Counted from the first letter of the stretch, positions 44,247-58,079 are shown. The stretch is 64,000 bases of DNA from Microplitis mediator (GCF_029852145.1 NC_079969.1:20057860-20121859), one strand, 5' to 3'. Numbers and translations: made by a program. The notes: a model not told the origin generated them from the sequence alone.

Positions 44247-45256
44247 GTGCTTTTATTTTTGCGACTATTTTTTTTTTTTCGCTCCCATCCCGAAATTTTA
44301 TTGGAAATACCCTCAAAAATATTCCCTGAGAGTTTGAGCCCTTAATATTGATATTAAGTACTCGACCACAGCGTGTGAAGATTTCCCATTTAAAATACAC
44401 GTAAACTTGGGTTTCTATTTTTTAAACTTCTATAACTCCGCGGCATTTTATGATATCATCTCGCCCAAAGTCGCGATTTTCTCAGAATTTAATGCTCTAC
44501 AAAAGTGATCATGGTCGCGAAGTCGTAACTCGTACAGGTGGGGTAGTACGGACCGCTAAACTGAATTTTTTCATAGGATTCTTGTTTTTTCTCTCAACAA
44601 CAAAACCTACAGAAAAAATGCAAATGACAATTTTATAGGAAATTCAATTTCCTACAAAAAATGTCCTTAGCACCGTATCACTCAGATTGATATTTTCTGA
44701 GATATTAGTCAAATAAAAAATTAATATTTTCTAAGATTTGATTCGACATTTTATGGGAATTCAATGCTGCGTAAACTTCAATAATTAATATCTCAAAAAG
44801 TATCAATCTAAGTGATTCAGTGCTAAAGACCTTTTTTGTAGGAAATTAAATTTCCTATAAAGTTGTCATTTGCATTTTTTCTGTAGGTCTTGTTGTTTAT
44901 GAGATAATGAGAGAAAAAACGAGAATTCTATGAAAAAATTCAATTTAGCGGTTCGTAGTACCCCACCTATATGAGTAACGACTTCGCGACAACGGGCACT
45001 TTTGTAGAGCATTTAATTCAGAGAAAATCGCGACTTTGGGCGAGATGATATCATAAAATGCCGCGGAGTGATAGAAGTTTAAAAAATAAAAACCCAAGTT
45101 TACGTGTATTTTAAATGGGAAATCTTCACACGCTGTGGTCGAGTACTTAATATCAATATTAAGGGCTCAAACTCTCAGGGAATATTTTTGGGGGTATTTC
45201 CAATAAAATTTCGGGATGGGAGCGAAAAAAAAAAAATAGTCGCAAAAATAAAAGCA
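44247..45256. mobile_element. ~1 kb foldback element, GGGTGCTTTTATTTTTGCG ends, TA target
   Basis: Starts after TA with GGGTGCTTTTATTTTTGCG and ends with the inverse before TA. The arms are near-perfect inverted copies centred near 44750. It starts with the same GGGTG as the element at 1950, with different interior sequence. Confidence 0.9.
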
Positions 45257-45261
45257 CCCTA

Positions 45262-46566
45262 TTATTTATATAAACTTTTTATATTTCTTTTTCTATGTTG
45301 TTAATTAACTTAATAATATATTTTTTACATAATTTTTTTATATTTTTTATAGATTTAAAATATATTCCTAATATATTTGTTTTATTTTTTTAAATATAAG
45401 AAAATATATTTTTCGTATATTTTTATACATGTATTTTTTATATATCTTTAATATATTAAAAATATATAAAATATATACGAAAATCGGCCAAAAGTTAGCT
45501 ATTTAAAATATATTTTTTATTCGTATTTTATATATATTTTTTTTATAAATTTTTTTCATGGGGGTATTAATGATAGAATGATTATAAAAATGCTTTTATG
45601 TAAACATTTTTCAAGACCAAATGTTCGTGCTTATAATTAAACATAATTAAAGAATGGAAATTAAATAATAAACTTGAAAACATAGTTAGTTGAGTTAAAA
45701 TAAAGGTAAGTTTAAGCAAGAGGAAAAAATCCTCGTTGGAATATATTCCAATAATAATATTCTAATATAATAATTTTTTAATGTTCAATTTTTTTATGTA
45801 TCTGATTTATTGAGAAAAAAAAATATCTACAGAATTTGGTATTGATCATTTCTTATGCATTAGAAATTGTTATAATAAAAATTATCTTCTCTATAAATCT
45901 AATTAAATTTTTTCATTATTTAAACAAATCAATTAGTTAGATATATAATATTATTTTAAAACACATGAAATCGCACTAAAAAAAAAAACAAAAAAAAATT
46001 TATTTACAGTGTACCAGGGTTAATCTTTAAATTATTAATTTAAAATAAACTTACACAATTAACTTACAAATTTAATTAATTAGTTCTTTTATAATTACAC
46101 CAATCTGTTTTCAAAACAGATTTTGTTTTTTGCTATAACAATAAAGAGTACAATTAACTGTCGTCGGTATTATAGTTTTTGGTGTTATTGACTGTCCACG
46201 GAAGTTGGTAATGTAGAACTTAACCGATCTGTAGATAATAGAACTTTATAGATATGCTCTATGTTTCGATGACAATGATTGTTTTCATTTATTTCAATTC
46301 AAGTATTTATTATTCTATTACTAATTATTTTATATAAATCATATTTCGATGTGATTTATATTTTACAATTTTCTTTTGATAATTTTCTGTTTCGTAAATT
46401 TATACTGTTACAGATTTGAAGTTTTAAACTTTTGGTTTAGTCATAGATATTTCTTTTCGACGAGATTGTCTACTCGACAACTTGTCGCATCTCGGAGATT
46501 TCGCATCGAACGAATGTCTTTTGGACAATGGCTCTGGCCCCCTCTTGACTATCATTACTTGTAGAC
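45262..46566. other. AT-rich intergenic DNA upstream of CCT3
   Basis: Runs of TATATTTTT-type sequence to about 45560, then plain AT-rich DNA. No gene. Confidence 0.5.
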
Positions 46567-46576
46567 TGCGCATGCG
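46567..46576 (+). promoter_or_regulatory. NRF1/erect-wing-type motif upstream of CCT3
   Basis: TGCGCATGCG, the palindromic core recognised by NRF1-family factors, lies 186 bp before the CCT3 start codon in a locally CpG-rich patch. Such sites are common in housekeeping promoters; function here is inference. Confidence 0.5.
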
Positions 46577-46761
46577 TCAACGCGTATTTCAGTGTATAGA
46601 TTCGACACTCCTGTCCATGTTCCGTGACTTAACAAATAGTACACAATCTTTATCGTATCTATTATTAACTGTTTTCTGCCTTTTTCTATGTAACTTGAAA
46701 TTTATTGTCATATAAATTTCTAATTTATAGTTAAAACAGTTAAAATACATTATAAACAAAA

Positions 46762-49700
46762 ATGTTTGGTCCGGGTGGTGCCCCTTTGTTGGTTTTAAGT
46801 AAGTAAACGATAAAATATATATTTGATACTTTTTTGTTTGCATGCCGAATATTTTAGTAAATTAATGTATTAACCTAAAATCATGTCGTCTCTTTTAATA
46901 ATTCCAGGCCAAAATACAAAACGTGATTCTGGTAAAAAAGTGCAAAAAGAAAATATTCAAGCTGCTAAGGTGAGAATAATTAAATAACATTTCATAAAGT
47001 TAATTGCTTTTTCCTTATAAGGAATTGTACCGGTGATACTCCCACGTACCGACCATACTAAAAATCTTGGTAAAAAAAGCCATTTAAAATTTTTACGATA
47101 AATTTTTTTGTTGAAAATCAGAACGAAGTTTCTAAAATGAAATAATTTCGTGCGGGAGTCATAACCTTATATGGAAATAATGCTATAAATTATTTATAAT
47201 AAAATAATTTCAATAATATGCACCTCTAGGTAGAATTATCGAATATATATTTTTAATCATGGTGACCACATTTCTCGAAAACCTGGAAATGTCAGGGAAT
47301 TATAAATTTACTGGTAAAATCAGGGAATTTCATCTCAAAGCTGGAAAAATTTTTAGTTTCTTTGTTTTTTGATTGAAAAAATCCGATAAATTTTTTTTTC
47401 TGTCAAAAACGTTCAAAAAGTGGCGGACGTGAATGCGATTGTAATACGATCTTGAAAAAAAAATCAGTATCAATTAATTCCAATAGCGAAAAAATGAAGC
47501 AGTTAGAAAAAAAAAGTCTTAGTAGAAACCAATCGTCAGGATCTTCAAGCTATCAACATGCATATTCAGAAGTTAAAAAACCAAAAACAATAAAAGTATA
47601 CACAAGTATTGAACTAATAAGTTTCACGATATTTATTATTCGCGTACTTGATTAATATTTTATCAATATTCTAAAAAACGTTTTTTTCTATAAAATTTAT
47701 TAGAGGGAAAACGAAAAATTCATTTATATTTTAATATGAAGTAAGTTATATAAAAACATTTAAAATCGAAAATAGAAAATCATTCATTTAATAAATAAAG
47801 AAAAACTTATGAACATTCACAAATAATAGAATAACGTTTCATTTAACGACAATAATTGATTATTTATTGAACTGACATACCATTTTATTTTGAATTAAAT
47901 AAAAATTGTCAATGATTTAATATTACTACACATAGTCAGGGAATTTCAGTTTCAAAAATCTGTGTTCACCATGTTAATTTTTATTATCATTATTATTATT
48001 ATTATTGTCATCATCATTGTTTGGTCACTTAGCCATGGATTTTCCTTTTCTCAATGAAACTTAACTTAAATATTCTGTTAACCATATCAATTATTATCAG
48101 TTGATTTTTAAAATTAATTATTTGAAAATTTTATTTAAAATGTGAAAAATATGTCAATTTCAGGGTGGCCACAAAGAAATACTTTCAAAATTCCCTGAAA
48201 TTTCCGGTTTCCCAGTAAAGTTTTTCACATTTTTCCCTGATTCAGAAATTTTATTTGTATCATTGAGTTATGGAAAGATTTCATTATATTTTCATTGTCA
48301 ATAGTTATGTTTGATGATTAAAACATGTGAGAAAGGAAAAAAAAGTCAATAAATTAAATTAACATGGCATACTTTTGATTATTCGATGTTGAAAATATGT
48401 AAGTTGAAATATTTGATTCAAAATTTTATAATTAAAGTATTTCCAAAATACACTAAGGTAAGGGCCCAGTTTCTGACCTTCTTAGAGTGCCGGTTGGGGT
48501 TATACTATAATAATTAATGCAAGATTTAATTTAATGAGAAAAACAATAATTCTATCGACTAGTTTATGATTAGTCATATAATGTCATGCGCGTAAAATAA
48601 TTATTTGAATTGAATTAATAATTTGAATTAACGTTTTAAAAATTGACATTCAGAGACTTAGTTTCTGACCCTCAGAAATTTTCAGGTGGCAGTTTCTGAC
48701 CCTCACATTGACCTATTTTCTGACCCTCAAATTACACAAACCATGATTAGGTTATGAAGTACTTACCAAGTTTCAATAAACTAAAACTATTATTTAGATA
48801 AATAAATTAAATATTTATTATAATAAAAGTACAATTTTTCAATTTTTAAAATATAAATAATTAAAGTCACTTTAGCTAGCGCCTGTTCTCATTATTTTTC
48901 ATCGTAGCTCGTTGTCTATTTTTTTAAACTCTTGAATAAAAAAACAATAAAAAAATTAATTTTGTCATGATAAAAATATTATTCAAGAGTTTGAAAAAAT
49001 AGACAGCGAGTCTATATAATTATATCATATGAGTTAGTTAACTGATTAACACTTAAATTTTTAATTTTATTTTATAAAATAAATTTTTTTCATTTATGGT
49101 AATAAGTTTATTACCATAAATGGAAAAAAATTTGTTTCACAAAATTATATTAAAAATTTAACTATTTATCAATTATAATTATATATTTAAATACGTAAAC
49201 GTAGTTAAATAATTCATAATTAATTTGGTTCTGATAATAATTTTATTTGTTCGTTGTCAATAATAAATACTAGCGCCATCCCTAACAAAAATTATTCAAG
49301 TCGTTACGGAAAAAAATATCTCGGATAGTACTTATTGATATTTACATACGACTTATGGCTGCTATGTACATCATAGAACTGGACAACATGTAAGAGTGAA
49401 ATATGTAAGATAGTAGTGAGCAACATCCGACATAATGGAGCTGAGTACAATGTAGAGAGTAGCCAGTACTACGTAGATAGGACCCACTGCTATTTTAATT
49501 TTTTTTTTCTACAGGTAGCACTGACTACTATCTGGCATAGTAGCCAGTTCTATTTATTTTTTTCTGTGTAGAGCTGATTAGATTTTGAAATCGATTTATT
49601 CAAATTTTTTTGTAGATATTCGAGAAAAAACGTTTTTCACTATTTCTTTCATCAACGATATCTCTCAAACGAATTAACCGATTAAGACGGTTGAGGTGGC

Positions 49701-52700
49701 AATTGATGCGTTTTATCAAGTTCTAAAGCTAATCAAATTTTGAAATTAATTTATGAAGTCGTTTTTGAGAAATTTCAAAAAAACTAAAAAAAAATTTTTT
49801 TTTTAACTCTTTCGTCAACGGTTTCTCTTGAACGAATCAACCGATTTTGATGGTTGAGGTAGCATTCGACGCGGCTCATAAAGTCTTAGAGCTGATTAGA
49901 TTTTGGTATCAATCCATCGAGCGAATTTAAAGTTATAAAAAAAAAACATTTTTGAAAAAATTTTATTTTTGGAATATCTTTGAACGCACTCGACCGATCA
50001 AATTCAATTTTTTACGGCTTTTAGATATTAATAAGCCGCGTCGAATGACACCTTGACGATCAAAATCGGTTCATCCGTTCAAAAGATACAGGTATTTACA
50101 TACGTACGTACATACATACATACATACATACACAGAAAAAAAAATTATTTGGCTCAAAGAAATTTTTCTTGAGCCAAGAAACTTTTGAGGGCATGGAATG
50201 AAAACCGAGATTTTCTTGACGGAAGTAAAAAAATTCCTTGGATTTTAAATCTTGAACGAAGAAAAAAAAATTTTTGACTCAATATATCTTCAAAGATTGA
50301 TTCAACAGTTGAGTTCCTTAATTTAATAATTAAAATTTTTTGATTTAATAAATACTGTTCCTTACTGTAATATAATTGTTACTTTAACCAAAAAATATAA
50401 ATGTTCAGTACAAGAAAGTCACAATCTTGAATAAAGTAATACGATGTTTTGAGTCAATAAACAGTGATAACGAATTAAAATACAAATTTCGAACCAAGAG
50501 TACTGCGAGCTTAAGCCAAGTAAGTTTTCTCTTGGTTTTACGCAAAGGTTCTCCCACTCTTTTCTCACTACTCTATCTTTGTCGCTCCTGCACAAGAAAT
50601 GAAAATTTTGTCCATGTTATAAGGTTAAGTAGATAAAATTTAAAAAGCAAGATGATAATAATTATTTCATAAATGTTATAATTATTTGTAAGTTTAGCAA
50701 ATATTTGGGCACATATGTATTTTATTTATTATAAATTCAGCTATTTAACGAATTTCCGAGTGAAACTATATTTGTTTTTTTTTTTTTTTTAATTTGAAAT
50801 AAAATATTCTTAAATTAAGAAAACTTGATGGTTTACAAATGAAGGCTAAATTTTTTTTATTATAAATATAGAACTCTTTCAAATTTTTATTGTTCAATAA
50901 AGGAATTGTTTTTTAGCTTAGTCTTGAATATATATAATACTGAATAGCTTCAAGTAACAGAATAAATTTTTATTTCCAAATGCGTGTGGTGGCCGAGTGG
51001 TCTAAAGTACATGACTGAAACCACTCTGAATCGAAGGGTCGGCGGTTCGAGTCCCATCATACGTCAAAAAAATTAAAATTCCTTCTTTACCGAAGGTGGA
51101 AAAATGACATTTAACCCTCCCAGATGGATAAAATAAGTCGTACAGTTAAATAATTTTTTTAAACAGGAACAATTATTTCTTGAAAAACCAAGAGAAAAAA
51201 TACTTGGGCTGAAAATCGAATCACTTTAAACCAAGAAAAAAATACTTGGGCCGAGAATCAAATCACTTTAAACTAAGAAAAAAAATACTTGAGTCAATAA
51301 TTGAATTATTTTAAACCAAGAAAAAAAATACTTGTGTCAAAAATTGAATTATATTAAGCCAAGAAAAAAATATTGGAATCAAAAATCTAAATACTTTAAA
51401 CCGAGTAAAAAAATACTTGAGATAAGTCTGAAATGTTTCTAAACAAAAACAAAAATTTTTCAAGCTGAATAATTCTATTCTTGAATCGAGATAGTTATTT
51501 ATTCAATAAAGAAATTAGCTTCTAAATCCAAATTTTGTTGTTATTTGAATCAAATACAAATTGTAAGCTTGATTCAAGAAAAAATATGGGAAGAACGTAA
51601 ATTTCTTAGTTCAAGTAATCCTTTTTTTCTGTGTACATACACTCGGACATCATCCTGAATTAGTCAGGATAGCTTCCTAGAACCTTAAAACGTCAAAATT
51701 TTATAGGAATTCGGTTTTTGCAAATCGGACCGAAACCAATAACTTCCCGAATTTTTGAAAATTTTCCATTTTCTTAGCAGGAAGTTAGAAAACTTGGAAA
51801 ATCCAAAAGTGCACGACTTATAATGCTCATTTATGATGAAATAATAAAATAATAATAAAAAAATGGCGGGGAGCACGATCAAATTTAATACATATTCAAT
51901 TTTCTTTCATTAAAATTTGTTGCTTTTTATTTTTCTTTTTTTAATTATATTAGTATTTTTTTATAATTATAATAGAATCTACTCAAAATATCTCGATTAA
52001 TAACAAAAAAAAAAATCTGGGCGTCGGTTGGCCCTGCGGGCCAGCCCCATAACTTCCGGCTGTTTTCGAGCTCATAAAGCTTGAAAACATCACTGTGAAT
52101 ATATTTTCGAGCTCGAAAATGCTATTACATGCAATCGTTTTTTTATGAGCCTTTCAAGCTTTAACAAGTTACGTTTTATACTAGAGTTTGAAAAGGTAAG
52201 ACTCAAAAATCATTAATGAAGAAGCGGCTTTTAAATTTTTATTCTCGATTGTGTTCTCTGAAATAAATGTATTGAGGCAAAAATCAATGTCAGTGATCAA
52301 AATCAAGATTTGAATGAGTTTTGACTTAGGTCAGAGCAATAATGTATGGAATATCCGAGAAAAACATTTAAGACTGGGTTTTTATCAATTTTTTGCTGAC
52401 AATATGTCTAAAACTAAAGATCAAGTTATATGACATTATCTGATGATCGAAAGAGACTGTAAAGAGGAAGAGTTGGTAAGATTTCAGACACATTTTAGCA
52501 CATTATATATTGATTTATCCGGAAAAAATAACATTTTATGTTATTTTTTTAACTTTTCAGCGCCGATATCTTTTGAACTAATGAACCGATTTTGACGTTT
52601 AAGGTGGCGATCGGAGCGTTTTCTTACATTGTAGAGCTGATACGAATTTGGAATCGATCCGTTCAGCCGTTTCGAAGATATTTGAAAAAACCCGTTGGAG

Positions 52701-53330
52701 ATGGTTAATGCGGCGATCGACGTGTGTTATCAAGTTCTAGAGCTGAATAGATTTTGAAGCCGATCGTTTGAGTCGTTTCTGAGAAATCACTAAAAAACTA
52801 AAAAATAAATTTTTTTTTTGTAATTCGCCAATATTTTCGAGTCTACTTGATCAAATGATCTAAAATTTTTAGGAAAGATGACGGCCAACAAGCTCTTTCG
52901 ATTGTCACCTTAACCATCGAAATCGGTTGATTAGTTAAAAACTTACAAAGAGTTTACACACACACACACATACACACACACGCACATACATACATACGTA
53001 CACTCGGACATCATTCTGAAAATAGTCAGAATAGCTTCCTAGGACCTCAAAACGTCGATATCTGATGAAAACTCGATTTTCTAAAATCGGGGTGAAAACA
53101 ATAACTTCCCGAATTTTTGAAAATTTACAATTTTCTTAGCGGGAAGTTAAAAAAATACATAAATAGAAAGCTCAAAAAACCACAGGTGCAATTTTTTCAA
53201 ATATTTTTGTACGACTCATGAACGCACGAATTGAACATATTTTTTTTTATTATTAATGCGATATGAGTACTATTTTAGTGCTCGCTGTTTTGTTCGCCAA
53301 GTAGCTTTTTGCTGATTCAAATGTTGCTGC

Positions 53331-53399
<69 letters not shown>

Positions 53400-55431
53400 A
53401 CACACACACACACACACTCACACACAGACATCGCTCTGGAAATGTCAGAATAGCATCCTAGCACCTTCAAATGTCGACATATGATGAAAACCCGGTTTTT
53501 GAAAATCGGGGTGAAACCAATAACTTCCCGAATTTTTTGAAAATCGTCGATTTTCTCAGCGGGAAGTTAAAAATGTTAGTAAAAAAAATATTAAACTGGA
53601 AATAAGAAATAAAAAAATCAAATTGATAATTTGTACGTTGAATAAAAGTTCATAACAAAAAAAATACATTAATATTATATAATAAAAGTAATGATTAAAA
53701 ATAAATTAAGCAATTGAGGTGTGCACTATTGGATTTTCCAACATTTTTTTTTTGTAATTGATTTGCTGAAAAAGAAAAAATTAAATATAGAATCTCAAAA
53801 ACTTAAATTTATTTAATTATGAGTAAAAAATGACTTATTTATGATGAACAACCTAATAATTATTTTTTGTTTTTTAGGCCGTTGCTGATGTCATTAGAAC
53901 TTGTCTTGGACCACAAGCAATGTTAAAAATGTTGATGGATCCAACTGGTGGAATAGTGATGACCAATGATGGAAATGCTATTTTACGTGAAATTACTGTT
54001 CAACATCCTGCTGGTAAATCAATGATTGAAATCGCTAGAACTCAAGATGAAGAAGTCGGAGATGGAACAACATCAGTAATTGTTCTTGCTGGAGAAATTT
54101 TGGCAACAGCTGAACTATTTTTAGAACAAGGAATGCATCCAACTGTTATCATAAGAGCTTACAGACAAGCTTTAGAAGATATAATTGAAATTTTACAAGA
54201 TGAAATTAGCATTGAACTTGACTGTAATGATCGCAATAAATTAGTCGAAGTTGTTAAATCATGCGTTGGTACTAAATTTATTGGACGTTGGTCTGATTTG
54301 GCGTGTCAAATTGCTTTGGATGCTGTTCATACAGTCTTACTTGAAGAAAATGGACGCCGTGAAATCGATATAAAACGTTATGCTAAAGTGGAAAAAATTC
54401 CTGGAGGTAGTATTGAAGAAAGTCATGTTCTTAAAGGAGTTATGCTGAACAAAGACGTCACTCATCCTAAAATGAAGCGATGCATAAAAAATCCACGGAT
54501 TGTTCTTCTTGATTGTAATTTGGAGTACAAAAAAGGTGAATCGCAAACCAATGTTGAAATTATGAAAGATACTGATTTTACTCGTGTTTTGGAGCTAGAG
54601 GAAGAGCATATTAAAAAAATTTGCGAAGATATAATTGCTGTTAAACCAGATGTCGTAATAACTGAAAAAGGTGTTGCTGATCTTGCTTCACATTTTTTGT
54701 TAAAAGCTGGAATTTCAGCAGTTCGTCGTGTTCGTAAATCAGATAATAATAGAATTGCACGAGCATGTGGTGCGACAATCGTCAATCGTACTGAAGAACT
54801 TCGTGAAGATGATGTTGGTTCTGGAGCTGGACTTTTTGAGATTAAAAAATTCGGCGATGACTATTTCTGTTTTATTACTGAATGTATTAATCCAAAAGCA
54901 TGCACAATAGTATTGCGTGGAGCAAGTAAAGATGTTTTGAATGAAACTGAAAGAAATTTACAAGATGCTCTTCACGTTGCCCGTAATTTATTGATGGAAC
55001 CCAAATTAGTACCAGGTGGCGGTGCTACTGAAATGTCAGTTTCAAAACTTTTAATGGAGAAAGCTGCTGGAATAGCTGGTGTGGAACAATGGCCTTACAA
55101 AGCAGTATCACAAGCTTTAGATATTATTCCGAAAACATTAGCTCAGAATTGCGGTGCTAATATTATTCGTACATTAACTGCATTACGTGCTAAACACGCA
55201 ACTGAAGGTAATACGTGGGGTATTGATGGTGAAACCGGTGAAATTGTCGACATGAAAGTACGAGGTATTTGGGATCCATTGAGTGTTAAAATGCAAACTT
55301 ATAAAACAGCTATTGAAACAGCTATTTTGCTGTTGAGAATAGATGATATTGTTTCGGGCAGCAAAAAAAAGGGCAATGAATACAACCAAAATCAAAATGC
55401 AGCTCCCACAGAAGAATCAATGAAAGAATAA
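46762..55431 (+). CDS. CCT3: T-complex protein 1 subunit gamma (CCT3), three exons
   Basis: Exons 46762-46798, 46908-46969 and 53878-55431, GT-AG introns, 550 residues; human CCT3 is about 545. The protein starts MFGPGGAPLLVLSQNTKRD, as in CCT gamma. Group II chaperonin motifs: TNDGNAILREI (~61), GDGTTS nucleotide-binding loop (94-99), GGG hinge region (413-415), and the C-terminal ATP-site stretch NGETG-like GIDGETGEIVDMK. The apical domain keeps KPDVVITEKGVADLA. It forms part of the hetero-oligomeric cytosolic TRiC/CCT ring that folds actin, tubulin and other proteins using ATP. Exon 3 is one 518-codon block without disruption, so the gene is intact. Intron 2 is 6.9 kb and filled with repeats. 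AATAAA occurs at 55436-55441 and again near 55793. Confidence 0.97.
46970..49558. other. CCT3 intron 2, first part
   Basis: AT-rich intron DNA. Two small foldbacks: 48912-49010 (GTCTATTTTTTTAAACTCTTG and inverse) and 49080-49135 (TTTATGGTAATAAG and inverse). TTTCTGACCCTC motifs recur at 48465-48730. No coding sequence seen. Confidence 0.5.
50131..51633. mobile_element. CACAGAAAAAAA element with CTTGAGTCAA arrays, TA target
   Basis: CACAGAAAAAAAAATTATTT at the left and TTTTTTTCTGTG at the right, TA on each side (50129-50130 and 51634-51635). Subterminal arrays of TACTTGAGTCAA/TTGACTCAAG run at 50150-50420 and 51170-51600. It contains a tRNA-like unit. No transposase. Confidence 0.75.
50982..51064 (+). 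pseudogene. tRNA-like (Ser/Leu-type) sequence
   Basis: A box TGGCCGAGTGG and B box GGTTCGAGTCC are intact, and the acceptor stem GCGTGTG/CATACGT pairs fully with G-U pairs. The T stem is only partly paired. It is most likely a tRNA-derived SINE head or pseudogene. Confidence 0.5.
52010..53150 (-). mobile_element. AACTTCCCGCT repeat family, full-length copy 3
   Basis: Begins with the conserved GGTTGGCCCTGCGGGCC tail and ends TTAGCGGGAAGTT; about 1.14 kb, like the copy at 5344. It includes a CA/CATA microsatellite at about 52955-53010. Confidence 0.75.
53270..53572 (-). mobile_element. AACTTCCCGCT family fragment with long (CA)n
   Basis: A (CA)n run of about 43 units (53333-53418), then the family end CTCAGCGGGAAGTT. 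The remaining part of the family is missing. Confidence 0.65.
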
Positions 55432-56112
55432 CTATAATAAAAAAAATTTACATAAACACACTTTTTAAAAATAATGATGCTTATATCAAAGAATATCGTT
55501 ATGCTTGTTTCGTCATTTCATTGTCTTATGTTTTTTTCAATTCATATAAAATAGTATATTACATACCTAGACTAGCAAAATAAGAAAAGTTTCAGATCAC
55601 ATGTAATTGTTGGCCGAGGCTGATAAAAATGTGGTCTGAGGCTTTCTTTTTTACTGGCCAAGGTGCGTATACTATTTTTCTGCTCGACGGAGCCGGAAAG
55701 TTGTAACTTCGTTTAGGGCAGCGGCTCGAAAGTTGCCACTTTCCGGCCGGAGGGCAGGATTCTAATTTTTCACACGTTGTATTTCACTAAGTTAATAAAT
55801 TTTTATGTATTAAAAAAAAAACATTTGATTTTTAGTATTAAATTTCTAAATAATAAACTATTTTCCTTACTATTTATTGTAATATACAACCTGTTGACTA
55901 TCCTAGTGATTTTATTAATGAATTTACATTAACCTTTGAAAATAAATTATCAAGGCGTAAATAATAACAATAATAACTAAATATTAATAATTTGATTGCT
56001 AGATGAAAGGGAAATTGTTTTCAACCGATCTTCCCACTCATTAAACTCTAAAGAAACTATCTATGGGAAGACGTCTTTCTTTACTTTCAGGAGTTGCCAG
56101 GAGAGTGCCATG
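55432..56112. other. CCT3 3' UTR and downstream DNA
   Basis: Includes polyadenylation signals at 55436 and near 55793. A GC-rich imperfect palindrome (GAGCCGGAAAGTTG and inverse) lies at about 55689-55760. No other gene. Confidence 0.5.
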
Positions 56113-56474
56113 AAGGGGGACCACTAAGTGACCTCTTGAAAAAAAGATTATTTTTGAGAATTTTTTTAAAGAAAACTACTGCATGGAATGTTTAAGGATA
56201 TATTTGTGGATATATAATCAATACAAGATAAAATTTTTGGATCAAAAAATTCAAAATTGAGCGAGTTGTTCACAATCTCCCAACGCTCTAATAAAAAAAA
56301 ATCCCCCACTTCTGCAATGATAGCGATCTTCGCCGTGCATAAAATAAAAATAACCAAAAATTTTACTAAATTAGAAGACATTTCCCGTACCAAGACCCTC
56401 GGGCTAAATACAAAATTAAAATTTAACAAAATGACGGAGTTTTTAAAAAAAAATTTCAAATTTTGCACGCAAAT

Positions 56475-56505
<31 letters not shown>

Positions 56506-57475
56506 TAAACAAACGAACCCAACAGCCGTAGCCATCAACAGGGTTAACAATTTTTACAAGTTAGTTATTCTTAAAATTATTTTTTTACCTAACAATGATA
56601 ACCAAAAAAAATTAAATAATATATTCGGATTACATCGATCCACTCACAGTTACTCGAGTAGGTGAGCATAAAGATGAAAAATAACAAAAATAAAATATAA
56701 CAGATTTGTAAAAAAGAAAAAGAAAAGGAAAGATTTGATTTGAGCCCAAGTGTTCATGACTTAACGCCATTTTGCAATTAAGTTAGCTAATGATGCGGTC
56801 ACATATCCCGTAGGGCAGTCCAGGGGATCAAGGGATTCCTCCATTGCACAGAAGCGGTTCACAGTCTTAGACATTCGATACAATGGTGTCGACTGTGCCA
56901 GGTTGGTCGTCGCCGAAGGCATATGCATTGGCGCATGATTTCTTAGCCCAGGAAATGGTACTTTAAATCTGAACATTAAGAGCAGCTGAGGACAGTCTAC
57001 CAGGTTATTGAAGAGTTTGGTGGCAAAGGCAAATTCGTTGCAGATGCGCCTTTCCTCAAGAGTTGGATAACTACATTCCGTACAGAGCGCTAGATCAGTA
57101 ACACCACGCGGTGGGTACTGTCCAGTCTTCTTCCAAATAAGAAACTTTAAGAATCTCCTTTGGACTCGTTCAATCCTAGTAGACTATTAATCATATTTGG
57201 CTTGCCAAAATTACATTTTTGATTCGATCGGAAATCTGAAGTTTCATGGTACGTAGAAACATATATAAAAAAATCTGCAATTTGAATCAAATCAATCGGA
57301 TGATTTGTCTTCGAGTTATAACTGCAACAATTTTGAAAAATGTATTTTCGAAAACCGATAAGTGGCTGCACTTCAGATGGCTGTAACTAAAAAAAAACTA
57401 TTCAAGATATGCACTTTTAATTGGAGTATATTATTTTTGAAAGTATAGACTATCGAACTATGCAAAAAAAGTAGT
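56113..57475. mobile_element. Second Harbinger-like GGGGGACCACTA copy, split by a LINE fragment
   Basis: Left part 56113-56469 and right part 57186-57475 align with 32223-33292. The right TIR is lost. It lacks the nested CACGGAGAG element and so shows that empty site. Confidence 0.75.
56470..57184 (-). pseudogene. 3' fragment of a jockey-superfamily LINE (RT C-terminal region)
   Basis: On the minus strand, from about 57182 to the TAA/TGA near 56761, one frame reads RIERVQRRFLKFLIWKKTG, TDLALCTECSYPTLEERRIC, FATKLFNNLVDCPQLLLMF, a layout typical of the region after the RT in jockey/CR1-like LINEs. It ends in an (AAAT)n tail at 56470-56505, and is 5'-truncated. It interrupts the Harbinger-like copy. 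Confidence 0.75.
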
Positions 57476-58079
57476 ACCTCGCGCCAAGCACACATTCAAA
57501 CTTGCGTGTGCGCCCGAGAAACCGTGCCTCTATATACCGTTTACATATGCACTTTTAAGGGTTATGAATTTTATTTTTAAAACAAATTTACTATTCTAGC
57601 TAATAAGTTTTAAAATAAAAACTATTACTTATTAGTTATTTTAATAATAATAATCGAAATTATTGACCATTTTGCAATAATTTATTTTTAAAAAGGAAAT
57701 AAAAATAGCATAAACTATAGTACCCCCGTTTTTTAGATCCTACAGATTTCTTAGGCCACTTTGCGGAAAATTCGATAGTTGTTGATGTGGCAACACTTCT
57801 CATTTATTCTCAATATACTTCAGTATATATTGTTGCGTATTCGCGTACTCGCGACTACCTTTAAGACGACTGGGTTATTCCCAGCGCCCTCATACTTAAA
57901 AATAAAATTGTAAACCCGACGCGGGAAAAACCCGATAATTTAAACAACTACAATAAGATTAGGCTTAAAGTAAAAGGTATATAAAAGTTTATGGTCAATG
58001 AGAGAAAATAGAAATAGAAAATATTAAAATAGAAATAGAAATATTAAAATAGAAAATACTCTTAGTAAAAGGTATTTGT
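57476..58079. other. No gene recognised
   Basis: AT-rich DNA with short AGAAATAGAAATATTAAAAT repeats near 58005-58055. Confidence 0.4.

Larger units (their letters stand above)
49559..51790 (-). mobile_element. AACTTCCCGCT repeat family copy, interrupted by a CACAGAAAA element
   Basis: Left part 49559-50130 and right part 51636-51790 form one copy, ending CTTAGCAGGAAGTT. The TACATACA microsatellite in its middle received the element at 50131-51633. Confidence 0.65.

Noticed and set aside
47452..47655. Lys/Ser-rich 67-residue frame in CCT3 intron 2
   Set aside because: Low-complexity composition, no splice signals in phase with CCT3, no homologue recognised.
53270..53470. Cys/Val-rich 66-residue frame
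   Set aside because: It is a translation of the (CA)n microsatellite.
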